A stretch of DNA of 64,000 bases, taken from NCBI GenBank assembly GCA_940671915.1, contig CALNVZ010002974.1, forward strand, positions 40,213,198 through 40,277,197, given 5' to 3'. This document shows, piece after piece, positions 43,867-55,030 of this stretch. Numbering within the stretch: the stretch's first letter is position 1; each line of letters starts with the position of its first letter. The notes under the pieces were generated by a model. The model was not told where the DNA came from. It saw nothing but the letters and a program-made list of their open reading frames with translations, and did not search any database. A program made the position numbers and the translations under genes. The stretch comes from Paracentrotus lividus. Taxonomy: Eukaryota; Echinodermata; Echinoidea; Camarodonta; Echinidae.

Positions 43867-44452
43867 TCCTAGACCGGACCGACAAATGAAATAGCCAAAA
43901 ACGAAAGCTAATATGCTATATAATACGACAATTCCAAATTAAGGCGTTTTTATTGTCCATCTAGAAAGTATTTAATTTAAAAGATGACCGAACCTCAACC
44001 AGGCCACCCCTCCCGAATACTTGTAAAATTACCCCTAATTTAAAAGTGCGAGTGATGACGTCAAAAAATGTTAATGGAATGCTACAGCAGTCCTGCGGCT
44101 AGGCATGATTGCGTTTCGCCTTTAGAAAACACGTTTCTATTGCTATGTCAGGACAATAGACGCCCTGTGAGCTAGAATTCTATTGTTATGAAATGAAAGG
44201 GCAAAGTCAATCATGCCTGGCCACAGGACTGCTGTAGCATTCCATTAACATTTTTTGACGTCATCACTCGCACTTTTAAATTAGGGGTAATTTTACAAGT
44301 ATTCGGGAGGGGTGGCCTGGTTGAGGTTCGGTCATCTTTTAAATTAAATACTTTCTAGATGGACAATAAAAACGCCTTAATTTGGAATTGTTGTATTATA
44401 TAGCATATTAGCTTTCGTTTTTGGCTATTTCATTAGTCGGTCCGGTCTGGGA
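43867..44452. mobile_element. 586-bp foldback element with 8-bp TSD
   Basis: TIRs TCCTAGACCGGACCGAC and TCCCAGACCGGACCGAC (inverted); arms of ~220-250 bp nearly perfect. The 8-bp repeat CTTTAAAG flanks it (43859-43866, 44453-44460). The right unit of the giant palindrome shows the empty site at 49672-49679. An 8-bp TSD fits hAT or P superfamilies, but the termini do not settle which. Confidence 0.82.
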
Positions 44453-44750
44453 CTTTAAAGCTATTCGGTCAAGATGGACTAGTTTTAAAGCTAGTCTGTC
44501 ATGTTAGTCCGTCGAGACGGACTAGCATACAACTTAATCTACATCTCTCAACTTGACGGACGAGCTTTAAAGCTCGTCCGTCTAGCTTGATGCTAGTCCG
44601 TCGACGTGACCGACTAGGTCGATAAAAGTAGCTGGGTGGACCCAGTTTACCCATTAAAATGACTGACTAGCTTTTGATACAAATAGTTGCAATGTCGTTT
44701 CAATGTACCTTCTCTATTTATTCTGTTTCCGGGCATAATCAAGTTGATAC

Positions 44751-45232
44751 ATTCTGAAACAAAGGTTGTTTTGGCTTGACAATCTGAAAGCTGAAATCTG
44801 AAAGCTAACATCTATCATGACAAGTATGCAATTCACGAGTACCGGTAGATTCAAAATATTGTTCTCTATTCTTCAATTACAGGCGCAAGGCTAATTGAAT
44901 ACCTTGTTACTATAGAACTCAAGAACCCGGTATTTTCTTACAGATTGCTGGTGAATGCCCGGCTTAGCAACAACAGTGAATAGAAGTTGGATACAATCAA
45001 CATTCTCAAACAAAGGTTGTTTTGGCTTGACAATCTGAGAGCAATACGATAGCCGAAATAACATCAATCGTGAATAGTATGCCATTCACGAGTAGGTTAG
45101 AAATATTGTTCCATTGTTTAATTACAGGCTAATTGAATACTTCGTTACTATAGAACCCATGAACAGTCTATTCTTATAGATTGCTGGTGAATGCCCGGCT
45201 TAGCAACAGCAGTAAATAGAAGGTGGTACAAT
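44751..45232. repeat. two ~240-bp diverged tandem units
   Basis: Both contain CAAAGGTTGTTTTGGCTTGA, ATTCACGAGTA, AATTACAGG..GCTAATTGAAT and TGCTGGTGAATGCCCGGCTT in the same order. The same pair occurs inverted in the right unit (about 48770-49400), so the duplication predates the giant palindrome. Confidence 0.75.
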
Positions 45233-45491
45233 TGATTGGATAACATGCACATTGTGAAAAGGACATCACTATTAGTTGCATTATCTGTATGTGAATTCCA
45301 TTTAATGAGCAAACTGTACAGACGCACACTTATACCCCGTAAAGCTTAAGATTTTTATTATAATGGCGATCTCCTTCCTGTGACATGACTGTGTGAGTAC
45401 TTTTTTAAAATTCCTTATTTTTCAGTTCACAGATAGCGTTATTTTTTCACATAGATTACTGCTATAATCACCAACGCGAAAAATTATGTCT

Positions 45492-45662
45492 CAGGGGCGC
45501 GGAGTATTTTGAAAGTGTAGGGGCTGAGCCGAAGTGGGGGGGGGGGCTGAACAGGCTAAAAATACAAAGTATGGTCATATTTGCAATTTTGTACACGTTG
45601 GCTGAAAAAAAGTGGGGGGGGGGCTGCAGCCCCCCAGCCCCCCCCCGGCTCCGCGGCCCCTG
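45492..45662. mobile_element. short CAGGGGCC-type element with 5-bp TSD, copy 2
   Basis: Ends CAGGGGCGCGGAG and CTCCGCGGCCCCTG, with TGTCT at 45487-45491 and 45663-45667. The right unit of the giant palindrome (around 48483-48500) lacks it. Same family as 13240-13418; shared interior TTGTACACGTTGGCTGAAAA. Confidence 0.8.
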
Positions 45663-46144
45663 TGTCTTGCCAAATCAATTTATAAATTGTGTGTATTTAC
45701 GACGATAGTAACAATCACTTTAAATTATGAAAATTGAAATTTAATTCTAATAATAAATATAGGCGCCACTTTTCTTTTAGATTACTTGTATCTGTTGGAT
45801 TAGAAGCACGACTTTAAGGTTTTTGAAGTGGCTCTCAAGGACAAGTGTATACGCCGAAAATGCAAAAACAGGTAGGCCTACAACAAAAAGTCACGATGAT
45901 GCAAGCCATGGCGGCGACCCCTGGGCCCCGTGCCCCCATTATTTGATAATTGCCATAATGTTAACTGATTGTGCCTCCTGTATTAATTCCTGTCTTCTGA
46001 TTTATATCATCATAATAAAATGTTTTGTATTTTGTTTTTTTGTTTGCTCAAATTCTTGTGACAAAATGCATGTTTTTAATCGTATCTTTATAATGTCTTC
46101 TAATATTTCAGATTTGACGTCTCTGACAAGCTGGTGAAGCCATA

Positions 46145-46587
46145 TTAACCTCGTCCGTCTTGCTATTCTGTTAAGACAGCAGCAAGAACATCGCGGCCGA
46201 AAAGTGCGACGGACTAGCTTTCACACCATGACCGACTAGTTGTAAAGCTAGTCTTGCTCAAAAGCTCGTCAGTCTGGGCATCACTACGACTAGCTTTTAT
46301 GCTAGTCCGTCAAACTAGTCGGTCACGACGGACGAGCTTTAAAATATTTTATTAGTCTGTCGTGACCGACTAGCTTTAAAGCTAGTCTGTCATGACGGCC
46401 TAACTTGACGGACTAGCTTTCAAGCTAGTCCGTAGAGACGGACGAGTTTTAAAGCTAGTCCGTAATAACCGGGTTGTGTTGAAGGAAAGCTAGTCCGTCG
46501 TGACCGACTAGTTTTAAAGCTAGTCAGTCTGGGCATCACTACGACTAGCTTTAAAGCAAGTCGGTCTTCCCGTTTAGGTTTTCAGTG
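46145..46587. repeat. inner palindrome cluster, left unit
   Basis: A run of at least eight short hairpins built on (GACGGACTAGC)TTTAA(GCTAGTCCGTC). A perfect copy of GACTAGCTTTAAAGCTAGTC is at 46368-46387. Variants swap CTAGTC for CTCGTC. Separated by phrases such as GGGCATCACTACGACTAG. Confidence 0.85.
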
Positions 46588-47549
46588 AAGTTTCCTATTC
46601 ACCCTGCCGGAAAAAAACACACAGTATATCTCATAGTGTGAACACAGTGTCCCGCAGTGTGAACAGGCTGTGTCACAGTGTGTTCACATTGTGTCGTAAT
46701 GTTTCCAGTACCGACAGTGTGAAAAAGGGCCAAATCCACACAATCGACTCTGTGAACAAATGCAATGTCTGAGTCCTTCACAATGTGACGACTGTGTGCA
46801 TTTGGCCCATTTTCACAGTGTTTCCACATATTGGAAACACTGTGATTGACTTTTTTTTCAGATAGGGCAACGTAGATTTGTTTTAAATTTTTTATTTTTT
46901 TTTAAAATCTGTTTTGGTAACACGTAGGAAAATATTAAATTATTTTTAATAGACATGATTTTTTTGTTTGTTTGTTTGTTTTTTTTTTGTGATGGATAAT
47001 GTTATTCTCCGTTATTTCTACCAATGCCCCCCTTCAATTCAGACAGTCAACTGGGTCAAAATCCTAAACCATTTCCTTTCCTAGTGTACAAGCATTAGTA
47101 CAAGTATTAACCGGCCGGGGGTGTTTATGCACAAAACCGGAAAAAATCTAGTTATTTTTTTAAAGCGCAAACTAAGCGCATTCCGCACTCTATACAGATT
47201 GGAATTTTGCATTATACAAATTACATTATCATTATTTTTCATTATGATTTTAGTAAATGGCAAACCTATGCCTAAAACAAACAAACGTTTTTTTTTTAAC
47301 ATTAATTCTTTCATGCTACCCCAATAAAATACCCCACTCTGACGCAATAGTGTGGTACAGAGATGTTTGCAAATTAGCATCAATGTCTTATAATTACCCC
47401 TTTTTTTTTCTTTTTTTTTTTAAACGGACACGTGATCGTTATGCACGCTTTTATATCGAAGAAACAAAATTATATTGAGTGTAATATCTTATTTAATGTA
47501 CATGTATTCATTTCTCCCCTTCATAAACAAGATGTACATGTGGGCCTGC
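46588..47549. other. spacer of the giant inverted repeat
   Basis: Unpaired centre of 962 bp. Holds the CACAGTGTG-rich element at 46602-46867 and T-rich low-complexity sequence. A minus-strand 100-codon frame (47081-47383) has no recognisable domain. Confidence 0.6.
46602..46867. mobile_element. CACAGTGTG-rich short element
   Basis: Ends CCCTGCCGGAAAAAAA and the inverse of CCCTATCTGAAAAAAA. Between them CACAGTGTG/CACACTGTG-type boxes recur about ten times in both orientations, together with GTGAACAC. Too short to code. Confidence 0.5.
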
Positions 47550-47564
47550 ACTGAAAACATAACG

Positions 47565-47985
47565 GGTAGACCGACTAGCTTTAAAGCTAGTCGTAGTGAT
47601 GCCCAGACTGACTAGCTTTAAAGCTAGTCGGTCACGACGGACTAGTTTTCCTTCAACACAACCCGGTTATTACGGACTAGCTTTAAAACTCGTCCGTCTC
47701 TACGGACTAGCTTGGAAGCTAGTCCGTCAAGTTAGTCCGTCAAGACGGACTAGTTTTAATGCTCGTCGGTCACGACGGACTAATTTTAAAGCTCGTCCGT
47801 CGTGACCGACTAGTTTGACGGACTAGCCTAAAAGCTAGTCGTAGTGATGCCCAGACTGACGAGCTTTTGAGCAGGACTAGCTTTACAGCTAGTCGGTCAT
47901 GGTGTAAAAGCTAGTCCGTCGCGCTTTTCTGCCGCGATGTTCTTGCTGCCGTCTTGACAGACTAGCATGACGGACGAGGTTAATA
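47565..47985. repeat. inner palindrome cluster, right unit
   Basis: Inverted counterpart of 46145-46587. Perfect GACTAGCTTTAAAGCTAGTC occurs at 47573-47592 and 47610-47629, with variants carrying CTCGTC arms or a single loop change. Confidence 0.85.
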
Positions 47986-48879
47986 TGGCTTCACCACTGG
48001 TCAGAGACGTCATATCTGAAATATTAGAAGACATTATAAAGATGCGATTAAAAACATGCATTTTGTCACAAGAATTTGAGCAAAAAAATAAATAAATAAA
48101 AAAATAAAAAATAAATAAATAAACATTTTATTATGATGATATAAATCAGAAGACAGGAATTAATACAGGAGGCACAATTAGTTAACATTATGGCAATTAA
48201 CAAATAATGGGGGCACGGGGCCCAGGAGTCGCCGCCATGGCTTGCATCATCATGACTTTTTGTTGTAGGCCTACCTGCTTTTGCATTTTCGGCGTATACA
48301 CTTGTCCTTGAGAGCCACTTCAGAATCCCAAAGTCGCGCCTCTAATCCAATATACTTTTCTTTCAGATACAAGTAATCTAAAAGAAAAGTGGCGCCTATA
48401 TTTATTATTAGAACAAAATTTCAATTTTCACAATTTAATGTGATTGTTACTATCGTTGTAAATACACACAATTTATAAATTGATTTTGCAAGATATAATT
48501 TTTTGCGTTGGTGATTATAGCATTAATCTATGTGAAAAAAAATAACGCTATCTGTGAACTGAAACATAAGGAATTAAAAAAGAATACTCACACATTCATG
48601 TCACAGGAAGGAGATCGCCATTTTATTCAAAATCTTAAGCTTTACGGGGTATATCCAGTGTGCGTCTGTACTAGTTTGCTTTCATTAAATGGAATTCACA
48701 TACAGATAATGCCAACTAATACATGTAATAGTGATGTCCTTTTCGCAATGCGCATGTTATTCAATCAATTGTACCACTTTCTATTCACTGCTGTTGCTAA
48801 GCCAGGCATTCACCAGCATCTATAAGATAAACGTTCATGGGTTCTATAGTAACGAAGTATTCAATTAGCCTGTAATTAA

Positions 48880-49022
48880 AGGCGCGGTCCCACTGGCTCT
48901 TTAGGATGATTTTCGTATGAATTGCGGATTGTTGTTTTTTTTTGTTTTTTTGTTGCGGATGAACGAAATTTGTATAACGCAACTCATGCGCAATTAATCC
49001 TCCCGTCAGTGGGACCGGGCCT
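48880..49022. mobile_element. 143-bp Harbinger-like MITE with TAA TSD
   Basis: TIRs AGGCGCGGTCCCACTG and AGGCCCGGTCCCACTG (inverted), with TAA at 48877-48879 and 49023-49025. The left unit of the giant palindrome shows the empty site near 45116-45125. Termini resemble those of the elements at 2223-3938. Confidence 0.8.
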
Positions 49023-49469
49023 TAAAGAATGGAACAGTATTCTAACCTACTCGTGAATGGCATACTGTCACGATTTATGTATTATTCGGCTATCGAATGC
49101 TCTCAGATTGTCAAACAAAAAACAACTTTGTTTGAGAATGTTGATTGTATCCAACTTCCTATTTCACTGTTGTTGCTAAACCGGGAAATTCACCACAATC
49201 TGTAAGGAAATACCGGGTTCTTGAGTTTTCTATAGTAACAAGGTATTAAATAGCTTGTAATTGAAGAATGGAGAACAAATTTTGGAATCTACCGGTACAC
49301 GTGAATTGCATACTTGTCATGATAAGATGTTATGTCTGTAAGCTTTCCAGATTGTCCAACCAAAACCTTTTGTTTCAGAATGTATCAACTTGATTATGCT
49401 CGGAAACATAATAATAAGAGAAGTACATTGAAACGACATTGCAACTATTTGTATCAAAAGCTAGTCAGT

Positions 49470-49718
49470 CATTCTAATGGGTGAACTGTCCTACCCCCCT
49501 ACTTTTTTTTGACCCTAATCGGTCCACGTCGCTGGACTAGCATCAAGCTTGACGGACGAGCTTTAAAGCTCGTCCGTCAAGTTGAGAGATGTAGATTCAG
49601 TTGATGCTAGTCCCGTCTTGACGGACAACATGGCAGACTAGCTTTAAAACTAGTCCGTCTTGACCGACTAGCTTTAAAGCTAGTCGGTCCATTGACGGAC
49701 GAGGTTAGGTTTTCAGTG
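49470..49718. repeat. outer palindrome cluster, right unit
   Basis: Contains GACGAGCTTTAAAGCTCGTC at about 49555 and a perfect GACTAGCTTTAAAGCTAGTC at 49666-49685. It is the inverted partner of the cluster at 43830-44690. Confidence 0.8.
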
Positions 49719-50296
49719 TGTAACTTATATAAATAAATGATAGAATTGAATTTATCGTCCACAAAGCGGCATCTTTACACTAACGACCAAAGAACCCCTA
49801 ATAAATGCCTTTTATGGATCTTTTTAGTTGCTGACACTTTAACCCTAAACTTTATCATTCGGTTACAGTGTTAGTGTAGGGTAGTGCAAGGGCCGTGGAG
49901 TAAACAAACAACTTGTGGTCTTAATAAATGATCTAATATTCAAACATAAATCATATTTCCATGTAATCAAAATCATTATCAAATTTTCATTAATTTTGGA
50001 AATATTGGTTAATAATAAAATTGACTTTTGAACATAAATAGATAAAAAATGTACTGCATTATACAGACTCCTCGTCTAGTATTCAAAGAAAAGGCCATTA
50101 CATAGGTGTTATCGTTATACTAGCATACAGATTATTAAATTCTCACTAAGATAAAGATGAAAACGCTTGACTTTTGGACTTGAAGCCCTGATAACTGTGC
50201 TAAATAGGTATGAGGATCAGAACTACATAATGTGAAATAAAATGGGCGTACATGGAATGAGAGACGGGAGAGAGAGAAGAGGGGGAGAGAGGAGAG

Positions 50297-50338
<42 letters not shown>

Positions 50339-51329
50339 ATATTTATTTAATTTACAGGGAACCGACAAATGCTCCGGGACAAATAATTGCTCATAAAATG
50401 AATGTGATATAGCTAGACTCGAAAACAGGATTGAAAGAAAAGGAAAAAAAAAATTTCCTGAAATAATCAATCTCTTAATTAACTCTAAATTTCATATGCA
50501 AGCGCGAAGGCAAACAGAACAATTTTATTTAAGAGCATCACCAGGAAACAAGAAACATTTGAAGCCCTTATAATTCATGATATAATGGGACAAATATTTG
50601 ATTTTAACCAATAACGTATAGATTAAAGGTTGAACATGCTAGCAAGCAGAATAAACTTACCCCAATTTTCGCAGTCCCAAATATTGCCCGTACGTTGATT
50701 CTGACAGCAATGCCAATGAACCACAATGTAATATTATTTTACGAATAATTCTTCAGTACATCAGAAATCTAGACCCACCATAAGCGTCATTATGTTCATG
50801 TATATTTGCAGAGCTTCATTTTCAGTGTCAAGGCCAAAGATGTCTGTATTCAAATCAAACTGTTTGCAAGACCATTGTGGAATGCCAGAAAAGAATATCA
50901 GTAACGGGCAAATAAAGACGGCTTCATGACTTTACTAACGTATTTCGACGGATAGCAATTGTGACGTTAGTTAAACAATATGTGAGATAAAATACGTCCG
51001 TTCGTACTTCCTGTATTCAAGACATACCCGTGATATAGATCACCGCACAAGCCTTGACTAAAAAAATAAAAAAAAAAAAACAAAAAAAAAAAAAACAACC
51101 CGAAACAAAACAAATGCAGTTGATCTTTTTAGTTTTAAAAGAGGAGGAGCTAAAGAGTTAATATGCAATGTTGCTGCAATAGTTTGATGTGTTTGATCCA
51201 GGGGGAGGGGGTAAGATTGCAAGAAAATGTAAAAATGCATCCTTTTGTACAAGCTGCCTTTTTTGTGAGCGCCCCCCCCTCCCCCCGTAGGATCCAAAGA
51301 ACCTTTTTTGCTTGTCAATTTCTTCTGGG
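49719..51329. other. intergenic; GA microsatellite at 50263-50336
   Basis: No gene recognised. GAGA-rich tract at 50263-50336 and A-run with interruptions at 51061-51095. A C-run/G-run segment near 51200-51290 borders the LINE that follows. Confidence 0.5.
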
Positions 51330-54116
51330 CCGATCGCGACCTCATCTGTTCTATTTGCGACTTTGCCCTCGAACATGATGTAGACATCTTTTTCCTAACT
51401 GAAACTTGGCTTCGTGATGATGACACAGTAATCATTGGAGAATTGACACTACCTGGCTACTCTTTCATTAGCATCCCCGCGTGCTAATGGAAGGCAAGGA
51501 GGTGGACTAGGTGTGCTCTTCAAATCACATTTAAACTACGTCGAATTCCTGAGCATACAATAGACATTCAGTCATTTGAGTATGCAATCGTATCTGATGT
51601 TCTCGCGAACTGTTAACTACGTTGTCGTTTACCGCCACACCATCGAACACAAACAACCTGACAACAGCAGGTTTCCTGTCAGATTTTGAGGATTTTGTAG
51701 ACCATTTGAACTTGAATGCTGGTAAACTCATTCTACTGGGGACTATAATTTACATTATGACTGTCCAAATAAGCAGGATGTAGCGAACTTCACCCAGATT
51801 TTGCATCATCTGGACTTTCCAGCATGTCTCTGGGTCAACGAACAGACGAGTCACACGTTAGACCTTATCTCCAGATCGTCTGAAGGAACTGTTCAAGCGA
51901 CGCGGGTAATAGACAATCGTATGTCTGATCATGCAGTTATATCCATAACTGTTGATTGCCAAAACCGCCACCACTGAAGTCTTCGGTTCGACGCAGGAAA
52001 TTTGGAACTCTCGATCATGACATTTTAAAACTGATCTACAAAGCAAGCTGTCTGATGTACATTTTGAAGGAGACATTGATCACTTTGTGAGACAGATCGA
52101 TACAGCTACGACAGAGGTGCTGGATATAAACTGGCACCACTATCAACAAGCTCATCTCATGTTTCGTCACCGCCCAAGATGGTATATATGCCAGTGTTGA
52201 TGAAGCACGTCGTCAACGAATAACTGCGAGAGGAAATGGCGCAAGTCAAAAACCAACAATGACCTTGTCCAATACGAAATGTCTCAAGATACAGTTAAGT
52301 CGACTGTATGTGAAGCCAAAACAGACTACTCAAGCAATCTCTCTCCTCAAACTCTCAAAAGGAAATTTATGCTTCAATAAATATGCTCTTAACAGGAATG
52401 ATCATGTCCTACCAGACACTTCATCATCCCATAATTTGGCCAATGCATTTTGCAGATTCTTTACTGCTAAGATCAAGAACATACGTCGTCTTATTGATGA
52501 TCAGAATGCTGCACCTTTGGCGATTCAGCATCAAGAACGGACCTCCTATGTCAATTATCACATTTCCGGCCTCTCAGTGATAATGATGTATCCAAGTTGA
52601 TAACACAGTCAACTTCAAAGTCAAGCCCTGCAGACCTCTCCCGACATGGCTTTTGAAACGTCACATCCCATCAGTCCTTCCTACATTGACTAAACTTATC
52701 AATTCTTCGTTGACATCTGGAGTTTTCCCATCATCACTTGGCTCAGCTGTCATCACGCCAGTTCCTAAAAAGCCATCGCTTGACAAAAACAATCTACAAA
52801 ATTATCGGCCAGTATCCAACATCCGTTACTATGGAAAGCTGATTGAGTCTGCTGTGTCAGCCCAACTGACTTCATACATTGAATCAAACGGACTATCTGA
52901 TCCAATGCAGTCTGCCTACAGAGCCGGTTACAGCACTGAAACTGCTCTTCTTAGTCTCCAGAACAACATATGTATTTCACTTGATCGACAAAAGGCAGTT
53001 GCCCTCATAAGCCTTGATCTATCAGCTGCATTCGATACCATCGATCAAACCATTCTCCTGGATCGTTTTAGGATACGTTTGGGATTACCGGTTCTGCCAC
53101 TAGACTGGTTCTCGTCTTATCTGCAGAACAGGAAGTACTGCGTCAGAGTAAAAGATACTCAGTCGCAGGTTGAGGACTTGAAGTATGGAGTTCCTCAGGG
53201 ATCAGTCATTGGACCGAAATGTTTTACACTATATTTACAACCAGTCAAACATGTCATTGAAGAGCATGGGTTTCAGTACCAAATGTATGCTGACGACATT
53301 CAAGTGTATAAGGAATTCAACCCGTCTGATGCAGATGCGACTCTCAGCCGATTATCAAACTGTATGAAAGACATTAAAAAATGGATGCTTCTCAACAAAC
53401 TTCACCTGAATCAGGATAAAAACTGATTTCATTATCTTTGCATCACCAACCAACTACCGTATTCTTAAAAACGTCTCCTTGTGCATTGATGAACATACTT
53501 CATTATCTCCATCAAACTCTATTTGTATTCTTGGTTGTGTTTAGATAAGCATATGAATATGTCATCTCAGATAACAAATGTATCCAAGTCAGTCAATTAT
53601 CATGTTCGAAATATTAATAGGATTAGGAAGTTCATTGATAAAGATACATGTCATTAACTGCTGTTAGGTCCTTTATTACATCCCGATTAGATTACTGTAA
53701 CTCATTGTACAATAATGTTGCTAATAATGATATAGTTATATTACAAAAACTGCAGAACAAGAGGCCCGGGTCATATATTGTAAACCAAGAAATACACACA
53801 CAACCCCCTTGATAAGAGAATTACATTGGTTAAGAATCAAAGAACGTATCCAACATAAGTCTCTCACACTTACATACAAATGTCTTCAACAATCAAGCAC
53901 CAACATACCTGTCAGACCTACTATCCATACGTCAATCCACATACAACACTCGATCAACATCACATGCACATCTTCACACACCAAGAACCCAGAAGTCAGT
54001 AGGTGACAGGGCCTTCTCTGTTGTTGCACCAAAATGTTGGAATGGATTACCAAATGTTCTCAAACAATGTCCCTCAGTTAATGTTTTTAAGAAGAAGGTT
54101 AAGTCACATTTGTTTT
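51330..54116 (+). mobile_element. degenerate non-LTR retrotransposon (CR1/L2-like), EN plus RT
   Basis: Order fits a LINE ORF2. An AP-type endonuclease begins around 51355 with FFLTETWLRDDD. Further pieces in shifted frames give RQGGGLGVLFK, GDYNLHYD (one base missing), SHTLDLISR and RMSDHAVIS up to about 51960. A linker follows, then the reverse transcriptase (52653-53426) and a C-terminal tail ending WNGLPNVLK...KVKSHLF and stop at about 54116. At least six frameshifts or stops separate the parts, so it is dead. Confidence 0.85.
52653..53426 (+). pseudogene. LINE reverse transcriptase core
   Basis: A 257-codon open frame with NYRPVSNI, SAYRAGYSTETALL, LISLDLSAAFDTID, GVPQGSVIGP and the catalytic YADD box at 53286-53297, closing with WMLLNKLHLNQDK. 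The order and wording differ from the LINE at 26659-28706 (YADDIQVY against YADDAKIY), so it is a second family. Confidence 0.9.
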
Positions 54117-55030
54117 GAAGTATTATGTAATGTTTATCCTTTGTTCTATCTATACCGTGTGACAGTACAGTATGTCGCCCCCTTTAATTGAATATACAAA
54201 ATGCAGCTACTCAACACTCATCATTTGCACTGAATTTTATTGGTATAAACTCATTATTTTTCACTATGAAATATCAGTTAACCAATCAATTTACATGAAA
54301 TAGCAATTTAACGCGAAAATTGTTTCCCCCTGGGATCAAATAACGCTGGACCCACGATCGGGACATCTTCAAAGGCTTGCACCCAGCTCAAAGCGGCCCT
54401 AACTGATCGATGCTTATTCTTCATCCCTATCTGTCCTGGCATTGCTCCAGCGGTAAACCCATCTTGTTGACCCGCAAAGCAGGACTTGCTATCTCCTTGG
54501 TTCGTTTTCCCTTCACTTTCCTCCAAAGGTTTTAGCTTGATTTTGATTGACTTTTATTTCGTTTTAGTACTTATCCTTTCTTCCTCACTGTTATTTGTCC
54601 CTTTTTCAATATCCAAAAAAGCGAGGTTTGAGCTTTAATTTTGGTCGAAAGTTAAACCCGCATGCCATCTAGCTCTATAACATATCGCACAAAGTTCATC
54701 CTATGCAGCCCATAAAAAACAGGTAATTTCAACAGCCTAAGGTTTCGGTATACTTTTTTTTTGAAAGCCGAATCATTACTCCCGTACAAGTAACATAATT
54801 ATCATCGACATAGGGGGTGACCAATACTTATTGCACAGGTAATTTATGTGTACCTTATTTTATGTTTCACAGCGCTTTGCTAAGCGTCAGAAAGGCGCTT
54901 TTTTATAATAACTAAATGTTATGTATGTTTATCCTACCCCTATAGATCAATATAATGATGACCTTCTTGAACGGCCTGAAGCGCCGAATATTAACAAAAA
55001 AAAAAAAAAACAGCCACCCCGCCCCCGCTT
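54117..55030. other. no gene recognised
   Basis: LINE 3' flank followed by AT-rich sequence. A minus-strand 72-codon frame at 54308-54526 has no recognisable domain. Confidence 0.4.

Larger units (their letters stand above)
43820..46587 (+). mobile_element. left unit of the giant inverted repeat
   Basis: 2.77 kb bounded by CACTGAAAACCTAACCTCGT and TAGGTTTTCAGTG. Order: outer palindrome cluster (to about 44690, split by the insertion 43867-44452), two ~240-bp tandem units (44751-45232), a middle part, and an inner palindrome cluster (46145-46587). Carries two insertions absent from the right unit. Confidence 0.75.
43820..49718. repeat. 5.9-kb giant inverted repeat (foldback, TU-like)
   Basis: The first 40+ bases, beginning CACTGAAAACCTAACCTCGT, return inverted at the end (TTAGGTTTTCAGTG, to 49718). 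Two arms, 43820-46587 and 47550-49718, flank a 962-bp spacer. Each arm alone also starts and ends with CACTGAAAAC/GTTTTCAG, so the structure could be two head-to-head copies of one element or one composite foldback. Arms contain an outer and an inner cluster of short palindromes and a middle unique part. No clear target duplication was seen. No convincing ORF. Confidence 0.85.
47550..49718 (-). mobile_element. right unit of the giant inverted repeat
   Basis: 2.17-kb inverted copy of the left unit, starting CACTGAAAACATAACGGG and ending GTTAGGTTTTCAGTG. It lacks the 586-bp and 171-bp insertions of the left unit and carries its own MITE at 48880-49022. Confidence 0.75.

Noticed and set aside
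45823..46137. 104-codon ORF in the left unit of the giant palindrome
   Set aside because: The inverted copy in the right unit (47990-48320) does not keep it open, and there is no domain; chance frame.
50263..50336. GA tract as a GAGA-factor promoter element
   Set aside because: A simple microsatellite with no gene start nearby; no evidence for regulation.
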